DNA of 64,000 nucleotides from Tenacibaculum dicentrarchi (lineage in GTDB: Bacteria; Bacteroidota; Bacteroidia; Flavobacteriales; Flavobacteriaceae). The DNA lies in assembly GCF_964036635.1 (NCBI RefSeq), contig NZ_OZ038524.1, forward strand, positions 124,001 through 188,000, read 5' to 3'. A program made the position numbers and the translations under genes. Positions 26,405-36,261 of this stretch are shown one piece after another; positions within the stretch are counted from its first letter, which is position 1, and each line of letters starts with the position of its first letter. The notes below the pieces were generated by a model, which was not told the DNA's origin, made no database searches, and saw nothing but the letters and a program-made list of their open reading frames with translations.

Positions 26405-29170
26405 ATGAATTCGTTTATTTCTGAAACTTTAGATGCCATTTTAGAAACCACTAAATCATTTGAAGATGTTGTATTTATTCTTCCTTCTCAAAGAGCAGGG
26501 GTGTTTGTAAAACAAACATTTAAAGATAAAATTTTTGCAGGTTTTTTACCTGAAGTTATTAATATTGGAGATTTAGTGGAAGATATATCTGAAATTACAA
26601 AAGTAGATTCGGTACAATTATTATTTCATTTTTATACGATTTATAAACAAGCAGAAGAAAATCCAGTTTCTTTTGATATTTTTTCTACTTGGGCTTTTAC
26701 TGTTTTAACAGATTTTAATGAAATCGACCAGCATTTAATTGATCCGACTAAAATTTTCGTGTATTTACGAGATATTCATCGCTTACAAAAATGGTCGGTA
26801 AAAGGAGAGTTTAAAGAAACCGAATTGATAAAAGATCATTTCTCTTTTATAGAACGATTAGAAAAATTTTATAAAGTATTTTATAAGTTTTTACTTGAAA
26901 ATGAAATAGGGTATCAAGGTGTTTTATATCGTGAAGCAACTAAAAAAGTAACGAGTTTTCTTAAAAAAAATGAACATAAAAAATATTTTTTCATCGGATT
27001 TAATGCCTTAAATACTGCTGAAGAATTTTTGTTTCAAGCCTTTTTATCCGAAGGAAATACCAAAGTATATTGGGATGTTGATAAATCATTTTATCAAACA
27101 AATCATCAGGCGGGAAGTTTTTTAAGGAAGTATAAGAAAAACTGGAAATATTACGAAAAAAGTACAGGAAATAAGCTTGAAACCATTAAAAATTATTTTG
27201 CTGAAACTAAAAATATTCAAGTAATTGGCGCTTCAAAAAATATAACACAAGTAAAATATGCAGGCGAAATTTTAGCAAAATTACCAAGCTATAATAATAC
27301 TGCTTTGGTTTTAGCAGATGAAACTTTACTACCTATTACCTTAAATTCATTGCCAGAAAGTGTGAAGGCGATTAATATTACCATGGGATATCCGTTAAAA
27401 GATATTCCTACAACTACTTTAATTTTCGCTATTTTTCAGCTGTTCAATAATCAAGAAAAATTACAAAAACAAACTGAAAATCTGTTTTATCATAAAGATG
27501 TGGTTCGTTTTGTAAAAGATGCGGCAATATATAAACTATTACAAATTGATGATCTTGAAAATGTAGCAGAAATTATAGCATCTGCAATTGTTAAAGAAAA
27601 TAATACGTTTATAAGTAGCACTAAAATCAATGATTTTTTAGCGCCTTTAGATGATGAAATTAAACAAATTATTGGGCTTGTTTTTTCGAAGTTTTCAACA
27701 ATATCAGAATTTTTATCAAGAATATTACAGTTAATAAATGTTTTAAAAGATAGGGCAAACGATTTAGAAAAGGAATATTTATTCCGTTTTTATACCGCTT
27801 TTACACAATTACAAACCTTACATAATCAGTTTAATTATGTACAAGATTTAAAAACTTTACATCAGTTTTTTAAACAATTAATTCAATCTGAAAGTTTATC
27901 ATTTCAAGGAGAACCATTACAAGGATTACAATTAATGGGAGTTTTAGAAACCAGAATGTTAGACTTTGAAAATGTAATTATAACATCTGTAAATGAGGGT
28001 GTGTTACCTGCAAGTAGTCAACAAAATACGTTTATTCCTTTTGATGTAAAAATTGAATTTGGCTTGCCTACTTACAAAGAAAAAGATGCACTTTTTTCGT
28101 ATCATTTTTTTAGATTATTACAACGAGCTAAAAATATTTATATTCTATATAATACCGAACATGATGTGTTTGGAAGCGGTGAAAAAAGTCGTTTCGTAAC
28201 ACAATTAGAAATGATGCGAAATGATATTATTGAAAAAACAATTACTCCTAAATTAGTAACATCACCTGTAAAATTAAAACAGATAAAAAAAGATACAAAA
28301 GCATTAGAATGTTTGCGAGAACTTGCTCAAAAAGGAATATCTCCATCGGCTTTAACTAATTATTTATACAATCCGATAGCATTTTATAAGCAGAAAATTT
28401 TAAAAATAGATGAGTTTGAAAATGTAGAAGAAACTGTTGCTTCAAATACTATGGGTAATGTAGTTCATGATGTTTTAGATAATTTGTATAAACCATATGT
28501 TGGTAAATTTTTATCAGTTGCCGATATTGCTAAAATGCAATTAAAAACAAAAAAATTAGTCGTTTATTATTTTTCACAACATTTTAAAAATGGAAATATT
28601 ATTACAGGAAAAAATAGACTAATTTTTGAAGTAGCAAATCGTTTTGTTGAAAATTTTTTATCCAAAGAAAAAGAACTGTTAAAGGATGAAAATAATCGCC
28701 TAAAAATTATAGGAGTAGAAGATTTTTTAGCTACTGAAATTATGATTGAAGGTATTGATTTTCCTATAAAAATACACGGAAAAGTAGATAGAATAGACGA
28801 GTTAAATGGCGTTATTAGAATTATAGATTATAAAACAGGAATGGTAAATTCAGCTAACTTAAAAGCTTCTGATTTTACAAATATCAGAGATTTAAAACAT
28901 CATAAAGCAATTCAAGTAATGTTGTACGCTTTTTTATATACTAAAAATAAGAATTTTGATTTTTCGAAGAATTTAGAAGCAGGAATTATATCCTTTAAAA
29001 ATTTAAATAATGGGTTTTTGAAGATGAATTTTTCACCTAAAAGAGGAGGTGTTGATAACTTAGTTACAGAAGAAAAATTAGCCGATTTTATGGATGAAAT
29101 AAAACAGTTTTTACTAGAAATATACAATTCTGAAGTTGATTTTATTGAACCAGCTGATTTGCTTTACTAA
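26405..29170 (+). CDS. AddB-like PD-(D/E)XK nuclease family protein
   Basis: A 921-residue protein. The N-terminal region resembles an inactive helicase-like module (V-F-I-L-P-S-Q-R-A-G). The C-terminal RecB-type nuclease shows H688 (V-V-H-D-V-L), D795 (G-K-V-D-R-I-D) and D808-Y-K810 (I-I-D-Y-K-T-G), the complete active-site set. The architecture matches AddB subunits of the AddAB helicase-nuclease, which processes double-strand breaks. In Bacteroidota the addA-like gene is often adjacent, but it is not here. No iron-sulphur Cys cluster is visible. Confidence 0.85.
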   Translation: MNSFISETLDAILETTKSFEDVVFILPSQRAGVFVKQTFKDKIFAGFLPEVINIGDLVEDISEITKVDSVQLLFHFYTIYKQAEENPVSFDIFSTWAFTVLTDFNEIDQHLIDPTKIFVYLRDIHRLQKWSVKGEFKETELIKDHFSFIERLEKFYKVFYKFLLENEIGYQGVLYREATKKVTSFLKKNEHKKYFFIGFNALNTAEEFLFQAFLSEGNTKVYWDVDKSFYQTNHQAGSFLRKYKKNWKYYEKSTGNKLETIKNYFAETKNIQVIGASKNITQVKYAGEILAKLPSYNNTALVLADETLLPITLNSLPESVKAINITMGYPLKDIPTTTLIFAIFQLFNNQEKLQKQTENLFYHKDVVRFVKDAAIYKLLQIDDLENVAEIIASAIVKENNTFISSTKINDFLAPLDDEIKQIIGLVFSKFSTISEFLSRILQLINVLKDRANDLEKEYLFRFYTAFTQLQTLHNQFNYVQDLKTLHQFFKQLIQSESLSFQGEPLQGLQLMGVLETRMLDFENVIITSVNEGVLPASSQQNTFIPFDVKIEFGLPTYKEKDALFSYHFFRLLQRAKNIYILYNTEHDVFGSGEKSRFVTQLEMMRNDIIEKTITPKLVTSPVKLKQIKKDTKALECLRELAQKGISPSALTNYLYNPIAFYKQKILKIDEFENVEETVASNTMGNVVHDVLDNLYKPYVGKFLSVADIAKMQLKTKKLVVYYFSQHFKNGNIITGKNRLIFEVANRFVENFLSKEKELLKDENNRLKIIGVEDFLATEIMIEGIDFPIKIHGKVDRIDELNGVIRIIDYKTGMVNSANLKASDFTNIRDLKHHKAIQVMLYAFLYTKNKNFDFSKNLEAGIISFKNLNNGFLKMNFSPKRGGVDNLVTEEKLADFMDEIKQFLLEIYNSEVDFIEPADLLY

Positions 29171-29182
29171 TAAAACTATATT

Positions 29183-29605
29183 TTAAGGATGTGCATTTAC
29201 CCAAACTTCACCATCTTCAAAATATTCTTTTTTCCAGATTGGTACGGTTTCTTTTAAAGTATCAATAGCAAATTGACAAGCCTCAAAAGCAGCATTTCTG
29301 TGCGGAGAAGAAACGGTAATAATTACAGGGATATCTTTAATTTGTAACATTCCTTCGGCATGATGAATAGCAATTTTTTTGATGCTAAATTTAGTCATTG
29401 CTAAATCGGCAATTTTTTGCATTTCTTTAATTGCCATTGGTTTGTAAGTAGAAAAATCTAATTGTGTAACATTTTTGTTTTGTGTAGCATTTCTAACTGT
29501 TCCAACAAAAACAGCAATTCCACCACAAGCAGAATCTTCTACAAAATTATAACATTCTTGTAAATTTAGTTTTTCAGCAGTTACTTTTATTGAGGTCGTA
29601 TTCAT
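29183..29605 (-). CDS. moaE: Molybdopterin synthase catalytic subunit MoaE
   Basis: A 140-residue MoaE, which transfers sulphur from MoaD to precursor Z to form molybdopterin. Seen: the conserved C-G-G-I-A-V-F-V-G-T-V-R near residue 28-39, the H-H-A-E-G region, S-P-H-R-N-A-A-F-E-A and the C-terminal V-P-I-W-K-K-E-Y-F-E-D-G with the catalytic Lys pair. Its partner moaD is not adjacent but about 13 kb away at 42472-42714. Confidence 0.95.
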   Translation of the reverse strand: MNTTSIKVTAEKLNLQECYNFVEDSACGGIAVFVGTVRNATQNKNVTQLDFSTYKPMAIKEMQKIADLAMTKFSIKKIAIHHAEGMLQIKDIPVIITVSSPHRNAAFEACQFAIDTLKETVPIWKKEYFEDGEVWVNAHP

Positions 29606-29624
29606 ATTAAATAATAAACATTTA

Positions 29625-29632
29625 CAAATATA
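29625..29632 (-). promoter_or_regulatory. Promoter -7 element for moaE
   Basis: On the minus strand this reads TATATTTG, a perfect TAnnTTTG, 20 bases before the moaE start. A TTG lies 23 bp further upstream (29656-29658). Confidence 0.55.
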
Positions 29633-29678
29633 TATGTTTGAAAAGTTAAATAGTACAAATGAATAAGATTTAAATAAT

Positions 29679-29686
29679 TATTTTTG
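29679..29686 (+). promoter_or_regulatory. Promoter -7 element for pgk
   Basis: TATTTTTG matches TAnnTTTG and lies 41 bases before the pgk start. Confidence 0.5.
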
Positions 29687-29726
29687 TAGCTTTAAAATAA
29701 AAGAAGACACCTTTTTAATAAAATAT

Positions 29727-30914
29727 ATGAAAACACTTAACGATTTTAATTTCGAAAATAAAAAAGCATTAATCCGTGTAGATTTTAATGTGCCTTTAAA
29801 TGATGTATTTGAAGTAACTGATGCTACAAGAATTCAGGCAGCAAAAGCAACAATTATTAAAGTTTTAGAAGATGGTGGAAGCTGTGTTTTAATGTCGCAT
29901 TTAGGACGTCCTAAAGCCCAAGAAGATGCCTTTTCACTACGTCATATTGTTGCTGAAGTAACTAAAAATTTAGGCGTTCAAGTAAAATTTGTAAATGATT
30001 GTATTGGTGATGAAGTTGCTGATGCCGTAGCAAATTTAAAAAGTGGCGAAATTTTATTATTAGAAAACTTACGTTTTTATCCAGAAGAAAAAACAGGAGA
30101 TATTGCTTTTGCTGAAAAGTTATCAAAGTGGGGAGATATTTATGTAAATGACGCTTTTGGTACAGCACACAGAGCGCATGCTTCAACAGCTGTAATTGCT
30201 CAGTTTTTTACTGATAATAAATGTTTTGGTAATTTATTAGCTACTGAAATAGAAAGTATTGATAAGGTTTTAAATGATTCTGAAAAGCCTGTAACAGCTA
30301 TTTTAGGAGGTGCAAAAGTATCATCTAAAATTGGAGTTATTGAAAATATTATTGAAAAAGTAGACCATATTATTGTTGGTGGAGGAATGACTTTTACTTT
30401 TATAAAAGCATTAGGTGGAAACATCGGAAATTCATTAGTGGAAGATGATAAATTAAGTTTAGCATTGGCTATTTTGAAATTAGCAAAAGAAAAAAATACA
30501 GAAATTCACTTACCTGTAGATGCTGTAATTGCTGATGCTTTTTCTAATGATGCAAATACGCAAACAGTAGATACTACAAAAATTCCTGAAGGATGGATGG
30601 GACTTGATTGTGGAGTAAAAACTTCAGAAAATTTTGCAGCAGTAATAGCTAAATCGAAAACTATTTTATGGAATGGTCCTTTAGGTGTTTTTGAATTAGA
30701 AAATTTTTCAAAAGGTACTATTGAATTAGGAAATGCTATTTCAAAAGCAACTGAAAACGGTGCATTTTCTTTAGTTGGAGGAGGAGATTCTGTAGCCGCT
30801 GTAAAACAGTTTGGTTTTGGTGATAAAGTAAGTTATGTTTCTACAGGTGGAGGTGCAATGTTAGAAATGTTAGAAGGAAAAACATTACCAGGAATTGATG
30901 CTATTTTAAAGTAA
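29727..30914 (+). CDS. pgk: Phosphoglycerate kinase
   Basis: A 395-residue enzyme that transfers phosphate from 1,3-bisphosphoglycerate to ADP in glycolysis. Seen: R-V-D-F-N-V-P-L (substrate Arg and Asp), [24 protein letters not shown], the I-L-G-G-A-K-V-S hinge and the C-terminal nucleotide motif G-G-G-D-S-V-A-A. The length is normal. A small lipoprotein gene starts 11 bases after it. Confidence 0.97.
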   Translation: MKTLNDFNFENKKALIRVDFNVPLNDVFEVTDATRIQAAKATIIKVLEDGGSCVLMSHLGRPKAQEDAFSLRHIVAEVTKNLGVQVKFVNDCIGDEVADAVANLKSGEILLLENLRFYPEEKTGDIAFAEKLSKWGDIYVNDAFGTAHRAHASTAVIAQFFTDNKCFGNLLATEIESIDKVLNDSEKPVTAILGGAKVSSKIGVIENIIEKVDHIIVGGGMTFTFIKALGGNIGNSLVEDDKLSLALAILKLAKEKNTEIHLPVDAVIADAFSNDANTQTVDTTKIPEGWMGLDCGVKTSENFAAVIAKSKTILWNGPLGVFELENFSKGTIELGNAISKATENGAFSLVGGGDSVAAVKQFGFGDKVSYVSTGGGAMLEMLEGKTLPGIDAILK

Positions 30915-30924
30915 AAATTAAAAT

Positions 30925-31350
30925 ATGAAATTTTTGAATTTAAAATATTTTCTTTTACTAGGGTTTATCTATTTTATGATGAGCTGTTCTAGTTTTAACC
31001 TTGGATATACCCACGGTAGAGCTATAAACAGTTTTATTTTGATAAATAAAAATGATAAATTTATTGGTAATAGAAGAATTAAATACCATTTAGGGCATCA
31101 TGGAAAAACAGATTTATATAATTTTTTAAATAAACGAGAATATCCCGATTTTATTTATGAATTTGAGGATGATAAGAAAAGTCAAACTCTTGTTTTATTT
31201 TACCCAAAGATAGATTCAGCTTTTGTATTTAAGCCTTTTAATAGAAGATCTATCGGTTTAATTCTAAGAGAAAAAAGAGTAATAACACCATACGAAAGAG
31301 TAGTTTATAGTAAGTTAGTTAGAAGTAAATGTGGTCAATTATATAAATAA
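30925..31350 (+). CDS. Hypothetical lipoprotein (141 aa)
   Basis: A 141-residue protein with a hydrophobic N-terminus ending M-M-S-C-S-S, a lipoprotein cleavage site with Cys at about residue 21. The mature part is basic and beta-rich, including K-F-I-G-N-R-R-I-K-Y and F-V-F-K-P-F-N-R-R-S. I recognise no family. It lies between pgk (11 bases before) and an aldo/keto reductase (13 bases after), so it is probably co-transcribed, without an obvious functional link. Confidence 0.65.
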   Translation: MKFLNLKYFLLLGFIYFMMSCSSFNLGYTHGRAINSFILINKNDKFIGNRRIKYHLGHHGKTDLYNFLNKREYPDFIYEFEDDKKSQTLVLFYPKIDSAFVFKPFNRRSIGLILREKRVITPYERVVYSKLVRSKCGQLYK

Positions 31351-31362
31351 TCTAAAATTAGT

Positions 31363-32403
31363 ATGAAATATACAACACTACCAAATACCGATACCAAAGT
31401 TTCTAAAATCTGTTTAGGAACCATGACTTGGGGAAATCAGAACACAGAAGCTGATGGACACCAGCAAATGGATTATGCTTTATCGCAAGGTGTAAATTTC
31501 TTTGATACAGCCGAATTATATTCCGTTCCTGCAACTCCTGAAACTTATGGAGCAACGGAAAAAATCATTGGTTCTTGGTTTAAAAAAACTGGAAATCGTG
31601 ATAAAATAGTATTGGCAAGTAAAATTGCTGGTGGTGGCGATTATACCAAACATATTCGTACTGGTGGATTTACAAAACAAAATATTATTGATGCTGTTGA
31701 AGGAAGTTTAAATCGTTTACAAACCGATTATATGGATTTGTATCAATTACATTGGCCTTCTCGTGGCGTAAATTGTTTTGGTGTGCGTGATTATCCTTAT
31801 AAAACATCGGCAGAAGAGGCTGAAAATCATTTAGAAATTTTAGAAACTTTAAATGATTTAGTAAAGCAAGGAAAGATAAAACAGATTGGTTTATCAAATG
31901 AAACTCCTTGGGGTACAATGAAATATTTGCAAACTTCTGAGCAATATAATTTACCAAGAATGACTACAATTCAAAATTCGTATTCGTTAATTCATAGAGG
32001 TTATGAGCAGGGAATGAGCGAGGTTTCTATGCGTGAAAATATCGGTTTATTGGCATATTCGCCATTAGCACAAGGTGTTTTATCAGGAAAATATTTAGAT
32101 GGAAAACATCCCGAAGGGGCAAGAGGAACCTTATTTCCACGCTTTATAGCACGTTATATGAGTGAAGGTTCATTAAAAGCGGTTGCCGAATATTTGAAAA
32201 TTGCAGAAAAAAATGGTTTAACACTTGCTGAATTATCATTAGCATATATTAATCAATTACCTTTTGTAACAAGTAATATTATTGGAGCTACTAAAATGAG
32301 TCAGCTAAAAGAAAATATCAATTCTATAAATATTGATTTATCCGAAGATATTTTAAACGAAATTGAAGCTGTTCATGCTTTAATTCCGAATCCTGCACCG
32401 TAA
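31363..32403 (+). CDS. NADP(H)-dependent aldo/keto reductase (Tas-like)
   Basis: A 346-residue aldo/keto reductase. The catalytic tetrad is visible: Asp and Tyr in F-D-T-A-E-L-Y, Lys in L-A-S-K-I and His in L-Y-Q-L-H-W-P. The long insert after W-P-S-R-G (C-F-G-V-R-D-Y-P-Y) is typical of the Tas/YajO-like group. The C-terminal cofactor motif I-I-G-A-T-K-M-S-Q-L is present. The substrate is unknown. Confidence 0.92.
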   Translation: MKYTTLPNTDTKVSKICLGTMTWGNQNTEADGHQQMDYALSQGVNFFDTAELYSVPATPETYGATEKIIGSWFKKTGNRDKIVLASKIAGGGDYTKHIRTGGFTKQNIIDAVEGSLNRLQTDYMDLYQLHWPSRGVNCFGVRDYPYKTSAEEAENHLEILETLNDLVKQGKIKQIGLSNETPWGTMKYLQTSEQYNLPRMTTIQNSYSLIHRGYEQGMSEVSMRENIGLLAYSPLAQGVLSGKYLDGKHPEGARGTLFPRFIARYMSEGSLKAVAEYLKIAEKNGLTLAELSLAYINQLPFVTSNIIGATKMSQLKENINSINIDLSEDILNEIEAVHALIPNPAP

Positions 32404-32433
32404 TAAATGCGGTTTTAATAGAGTTTTATAGAT

Positions 32434-32469
32434 AAAAAAATCCGAAGTAATTTTACTTCGGATTTTTTT
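32434..32469 (+). terminator. Terminator
   Basis: AAAAAATCCGAAGTAA ... TTACTTCGGATTTTTT, a perfect long stem with a T-run, after the aldo/keto reductase gene. Confidence 0.92.
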
Positions 32470-32550
32470 ATGAGACTATTTTATATTTATTCTAGTAAAA
32501 TTTATCTGTTTAGAATTCTATTAAGAAAGGTCTGATTGAAATATAATGTA

Positions 32551-32558
32551 TATTTTTG
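32551..32558 (+). promoter_or_regulatory. Promoter -7 element for the OmpA-family gene
   Basis: TATTTTTG fits TAnnTTTG, 15 bases before the ATG at 32574, which gives a very short leader. It also shows that the in-frame TTG at 32556 is not the start codon. Confidence 0.5.
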
Positions 32559-32573
32559 TTTTTAAAAAATAAT

Positions 32574-34772
32574 ATGAAAAAAATAGGACTTTTCGGATTT
32601 CTTTTATGTAGTAGTTTAATTATGAAAGCACAATCGTATGTTGGCTTTCATTCTGATAATTATAACGGGGTGCATGGTGTAATTTTTAACCCTGCAAATA
32701 TTGTAGATTCTCGTTTTAAAACCGATGTAAATATAGTGTCGGCAAGTGCGCTTTTAAGTAATGATTATTTTGGGCTTAATCTAAATAAAATAGATAGCAA
32801 TACTTTTGATGAAAACACCTTTGATAACGATAGAAACACCTTAAAAACACCAACAAACAACAATAATTTGTTTGCAAATGTAGATGTTATGGGACCTTCG
32901 TTTATGTTTAATATCAACAAAAATAATTCGATTGCTGTTTTTACTAGAGCCCGATCGGTTGCAAATATATCTGAAATAAATGGAAATCTTTTTGATGAAT
33001 TAAGTAATGATTTTGATGATGAAAAAGACTTTAATATTAATGAAGGAGACTTCAGTGGAAGCGCTCATGCTTGGGCAGAAGTTGGCGTTTCTTACGCAAG
33101 AGTAATCTTTAATAATCAAGAGCACTTTTTAAAAGGAGGTTTGTCGTTAAAATACCTTCAAGGGATAGGGTTTTACACAGCTCAAGGTAATGATGTTCAA
33201 TTTGAGTATGATGTAGATGGAACTGCTTTACCAAATGGTCAAACTACAGGTTCTATTGATTCAGATGGAGCATTATCGTATTCAAGAAGTAGTAATTTAA
33301 TAGACGATTCAAACGATTTTGAACTTATTGATGGTGCTACGAGTTTTGCTGCTGATTTTGGTTTTGTATATGAATGGCGTCCTGATCATAAAGACTATAA
33401 AGTAAGTAATAAAAATGGGAAATCATTTGACTTTAAAAATAAGAATAAATACAAATTAAAAGCGTCATTATCGGTAACTGATATCGGTGGAATTTCTTAT
33501 AAAGGATCAGAAAAAAACAGCTATAATTTATTAGGGCTTAATATTAATGAAGACACTTTTAATAGTTATGACGATTTAGAGGCTGCTTTAGAGAACATTT
33601 ATACTGAAACAACTACTACAGAAGATGTTCGTATTTCACTTCCAACGGCTTTACATATGGCGGTTGATTATAATATTAACAACCTATTTTATGTAAATTT
33701 AAACTACGATGCAGGTTTAAGAAAAGTAGCAGAAAACACCAATAATATTGCAAGTAGTATTACTTTAACACCACGATTTGAATCAAAATGGTTTAGCTTT
33801 TATTCACCTATCGGAATTAATAAACACAATAATTTTTCATGGGGAGCAGGGCTTCGTGCAGGACCTTTATTTGTAGGGTCAGGATCTGTTTTATCAAATT
33901 TAATTTCAAAAGAATCGAAGTCAGCAGATGTATATGTTGGTTTAAAAATTCCTATTTATCAAGGGAAATTAAAAGATAAAGACAAGGATGGTATTTTTGA
34001 CAAGTTAGATATGTGTCCTAAGCAAGCAGGACCTCTTGAAAACGATGGTTGTCCTTGGAAAGATACCGACGGCGATACTGTTTTAGATAAAGATGATACC
34101 TGCCCAGAAGTAGCAGGAACGCCTGAAAATAAAGGTTGCCCTTGGAAAGATACCGATGGCGATACTATTTTAGATAAAGATGATACTTGCCCAGAATTAG
34201 CAGGAACAGCTGAAAATAATGGTTGCCCTGATACTGATAAAGATGGAATTTCTGATGATAAAGACGCCTGTAAAGACCTTGCAGGACCTCTAGAAAACAA
34301 AGGATGTCCATGGAGCGATACCGACAAAGATGGCGTTGCCGATAAGGATGATAAATGCCCAACTGTAGCAGGATTGTTAGAAAAGCAAGGATGCCCTGAG
34401 GTAGTAATTACCAAAGCAGCAAAAGCGAAATTAGATGAATTTGCAAGAGCTATTTATTTTAACTCAGGTAAAACAACTTTTAAGCCAGGCGTTACATCAA
34501 AACTAGATTTAATGGCTAAAATTATGCAAGAATATGCTACGGCAAAATTTAACATTGAAGGACATACAGATAGTGTAGGTTCAGCAGTAACTAATCAACG
34601 TTTTTCTGATAAAAGAGCCAAAGCAGTTTTAGATTACTTAGTAAAAACAGCAGGAATTAAAGCCGATAGATTAACCTCTGTAGGTTATGGTGAAAACAAT
34701 CCGATTTCAACTAATAAAACAAGAGCAGGAAGAGCAGAAAACAGGCGTGTAGAAATAAAATTAGTAAAATAA
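32574..34772 (+). CDS. OmpA-family outer-membrane protein with DUF5723 and TSP3 repeats
   Basis: A 732-residue protein starting at ATG 32574 (M-K-K-I-G-L-F), which gives a signal peptide ending M-K-A-Q-S. Residues about 20-460 form a predicted beta-barrel of the DUF5723 type (G-F-H-S-D-N-Y-N-G-V-H-G). Then come five calcium-binding thrombospondin type-3 repeats of the form D-x-D-x-D-G-x-x-D-x-x-D-x-C-P with conserved Cys-Pro. The C-terminal OmpA domain has E-G-H-T-D-S-V-G and N-Q-x-F-S-x-x-R-A, which bind peptidoglycan. It links the outer membrane to the cell wall. The gene forms a single unit flanked by terminators. Confidence 0.92.
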   Translation: MKKIGLFGFLLCSSLIMKAQSYVGFHSDNYNGVHGVIFNPANIVDSRFKTDVNIVSASALLSNDYFGLNLNKIDSNTFDENTFDNDRNTLKTPTNNNNLFANVDVMGPSFMFNINKNNSIAVFTRARSVANISEINGNLFDELSNDFDDEKDFNINEGDFSGSAHAWAEVGVSYARVIFNNQEHFLKGGLSLKYLQGIGFYTAQGNDVQFEYDVDGTALPNGQTTGSIDSDGALSYSRSSNLIDDSNDFELIDGATSFAADFGFVYEWRPDHKDYKVSNKNGKSFDFKNKNKYKLKASLSVTDIGGISYKGSEKNSYNLLGLNINEDTFNSYDDLEAALENIYTETTTTEDVRISLPTALHMAVDYNINNLFYVNLNYDAGLRKVAENTNNIASSITLTPRFESKWFSFYSPIGINKHNNFSWGAGLRAGPLFVGSGSVLSNLISKESKSADVYVGLKIPIYQGKLKDKDKDGIFDKLDMCPKQAGPLENDGCPWKDTDGDTVLDKDDTCPEVAGTPENKGCPWKDTDGDTILDKDDTCPELAGTAENNGCPDTDKDGISDDKDACKDLAGPLENKGCPWSDTDKDGVADKDDKCPTVAGLLEKQGCPEVVITKAAKAKLDEFARAIYFNSGKTTFKPGVTSKLDLMAKIMQEYATAKFNIEGHTDSVGSAVTNQRFSDKRAKAVLDYLVKTAGIKADRLTSVGYGENNPISTNKTRAGRAENRRVEIKLVK

Positions 34773-34791
34773 TTAGAACGCTTTACTTTAT

Positions 34792-34825
34792 AAAAAAAAG
34801 CCTTGAAGAAATTCAAGGCTTTTTT
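34792..34825. terminator. Bidirectional terminator
   Basis: AAAAGCCTTGAA ... TTCAAGGCTTTTTT with A/T runs on both sides, between the convergent OmpA-family gene and the small lipoprotein gene. Confidence 0.9.
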
Positions 34826-34848
34826 AGTTTATAAGATTAAATTTAAAA

Positions 34849-35154
34849 CTACTCTACTATTTTAATAGCGCTTGCTTTAAACCGATTATTTTCAATTTTC
34901 CCTGTAACTGATACCTTTCTGATAACGTTACATAAACCAATATTTTTATCGTGAGCATCACCAAAATCATCAATTTTAGCACCGTCAACAAAATAGGCTT
35001 TGTCGTCAACTTTTATGGCTAAATCACAGCCTTTTTGACTATCAATTCCAAACTGACATTGTCCGCAAGAAGCTTCTGTAATAAAGGCTTTTTCAGCAGA
35101 ATTTGAACAAGAAGCTATTATTGCGAATAAAAATATAAAAAGTAATTTTTTCAT
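34849..35154 (-). CDS. Small Cys-containing lipoprotein, DUF6370-like
   Basis: A 101-residue protein with a lipoprotein signal (A-I-I-A-S-C-S). The mature part holds C-G-Q-C-Q-F-G, then G-C-D-L-A-I, then G-D-A-H-D and G-L-C-N-V-I-R-K, i.e. four conserved Cys and one His, suggesting a metal site or disulphides. The pattern fits, from memory, the uncharacterised DUF6370 family. It lies 24 bases upstream of trpS start codon's opposite end, following trpS on the same strand in the order trpS then this gene, 23 bases apart, so it may be co-transcribed with trpS. Confidence 0.65.
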   Translation of the reverse strand: MKKLLFIFLFAIIASCSNSAEKAFITEASCGQCQFGIDSQKGCDLAIKVDDKAYFVDGAKIDDFGDAHDKNIGLCNVIRKVSVTGKIENNRFKASAIKIVE

Positions 35155-35177
35155 GTTATTTTAAAATTTTCATCAAA

Positions 35178-36146
35178 TTAATATCCTATTTTTTTACGAA
35201 CTCTTTGTAAAACATCAGTAGCTACAACACGGGCTTTTTCGGCACCAATTGCTAAGGCTTTATCTATTTCATTTCTGTTTTCCATATAGTGAGCATATTT
35301 TGCACGAACTTCAGCAAACTCTTCAATAATTAACTCGTATAATGCTTGTTTTGCATGACCGTAACCATAATTTCCACCTTCATAATTAGCTCGCATTTCA
35401 GCAATTTGAGTATCCGAAGCTAATAATTTATAAATAGCAAAAACATTATCTGTATCAGGGTTTTTAGGTTCTTCAAGGGCTTTGCTATCTGTTTGAATTC
35501 CCATTATTTGCTTGCGTAATTTTTTATCTGCTAAGAAAATATTGATAAAATTATTTCTTGATTTACTCATTTTTTCACCATCAGTACCAGGCACTAATTT
35601 GGTGTTTTCGTTGGTTTTTCCTTGAGGTAAAATTAAGGTTTCGCCAACAGTATTATTTACTCTACTAGCTACATCACGAGCCATTTCTAAATGTTGTAAT
35701 TGGTCTTTTCCTACGGGAACAATTTCGGCATCATATAATAAAATATCGGCAGCCATTAACATAGGATATGTAAATAAACCACTATTTACGTCTGATAAAC
35801 GGTCAGATTTATCTTTAAAACCATGTGCCAATGTTAAACGTTGATACGGAAAATAACAACTCAAATACCAAGATAATTCTGTTACTTGAGGAATATCACT
35901 TTGTCGATAAAAAACAGTTTTATTAATGTCAATTCCGCAGGCAAGCCAAGTAGCCGCCACACTATAAGTGTTTTCTCTTAATTCGTTTCCGTCTTTAATT
36001 TGGGTTAACGAGTGCATATCAGCAATAAAAATATACGATTCATTTTTAGCATCATTTGCCATTTCAATGGCTGGTAAAATAGCACCTAATAAGTTTCCTA
36101 AGTGTGGAGTTCCTGTACTTTGTACTCCTGTTAAAATTCTTGACAT
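35178..36146 (-). CDS. trpS: Tryptophan--tRNA ligase
   Basis: A 322-residue class I aminoacyl-tRNA synthetase. The HIGH-like signature is P-H-L-G-N near residue 14 (G-T-P-H-L-G-N), and the KMSKS motif is present exactly in G-E-K-M-S-K-S. The D-I-L-L-Y-D and V-P-V-G-K-D-Q-L-Q-H segments are typical of TrpRS. The length is normal. A promoter is visible upstream on the minus strand. Confidence 0.97.
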   Translation of the reverse strand: MSRILTGVQSTGTPHLGNLLGAILPAIEMANDAKNESYIFIADMHSLTQIKDGNELRENTYSVAATWLACGIDINKTVFYRQSDIPQVTELSWYLSCYFPYQRLTLAHGFKDKSDRLSDVNSGLFTYPMLMAADILLYDAEIVPVGKDQLQHLEMARDVASRVNNTVGETLILPQGKTNENTKLVPGTDGEKMSKSRNNFINIFLADKKLRKQIMGIQTDSKALEEPKNPDTDNVFAIYKLLASDTQIAEMRANYEGGNYGYGHAKQALYELIIEEFAEVRAKYAHYMENRNEIDKALAIGAEKARVVATDVLQRVRKKIGY

Positions 36147-36209
36147 ATGGTTGTTTTGAAAAAATTATATAGTAATTTTTACGATTATTAATTACTATTT
36201 TTATACTAG

Positions 36210-36238
36210 CAAAAATAGGCTTAAAATTGTTCAAACAA
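36210..36238 (-). promoter_or_regulatory. Promoter for trpS
   Basis: On the minus strand TTG (36238-36236), an 18-bp spacer and TATTTTTG (36217-36210). All elements match the Bacteroidota consensus; the leader before trpS would be about 55 bases. Confidence 0.6.
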
Positions 36239-36261
36239 AAGAAATTACTACATTCGCATTT

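Noticed and set aside
33959..34414. Long minus-strand open frame opposite the OmpA-family gene
   Set aside because: It is an antisense shadow of the thrombospondin type-3 repeats; its regular composition mirrors the repeated codons of the sense gene.
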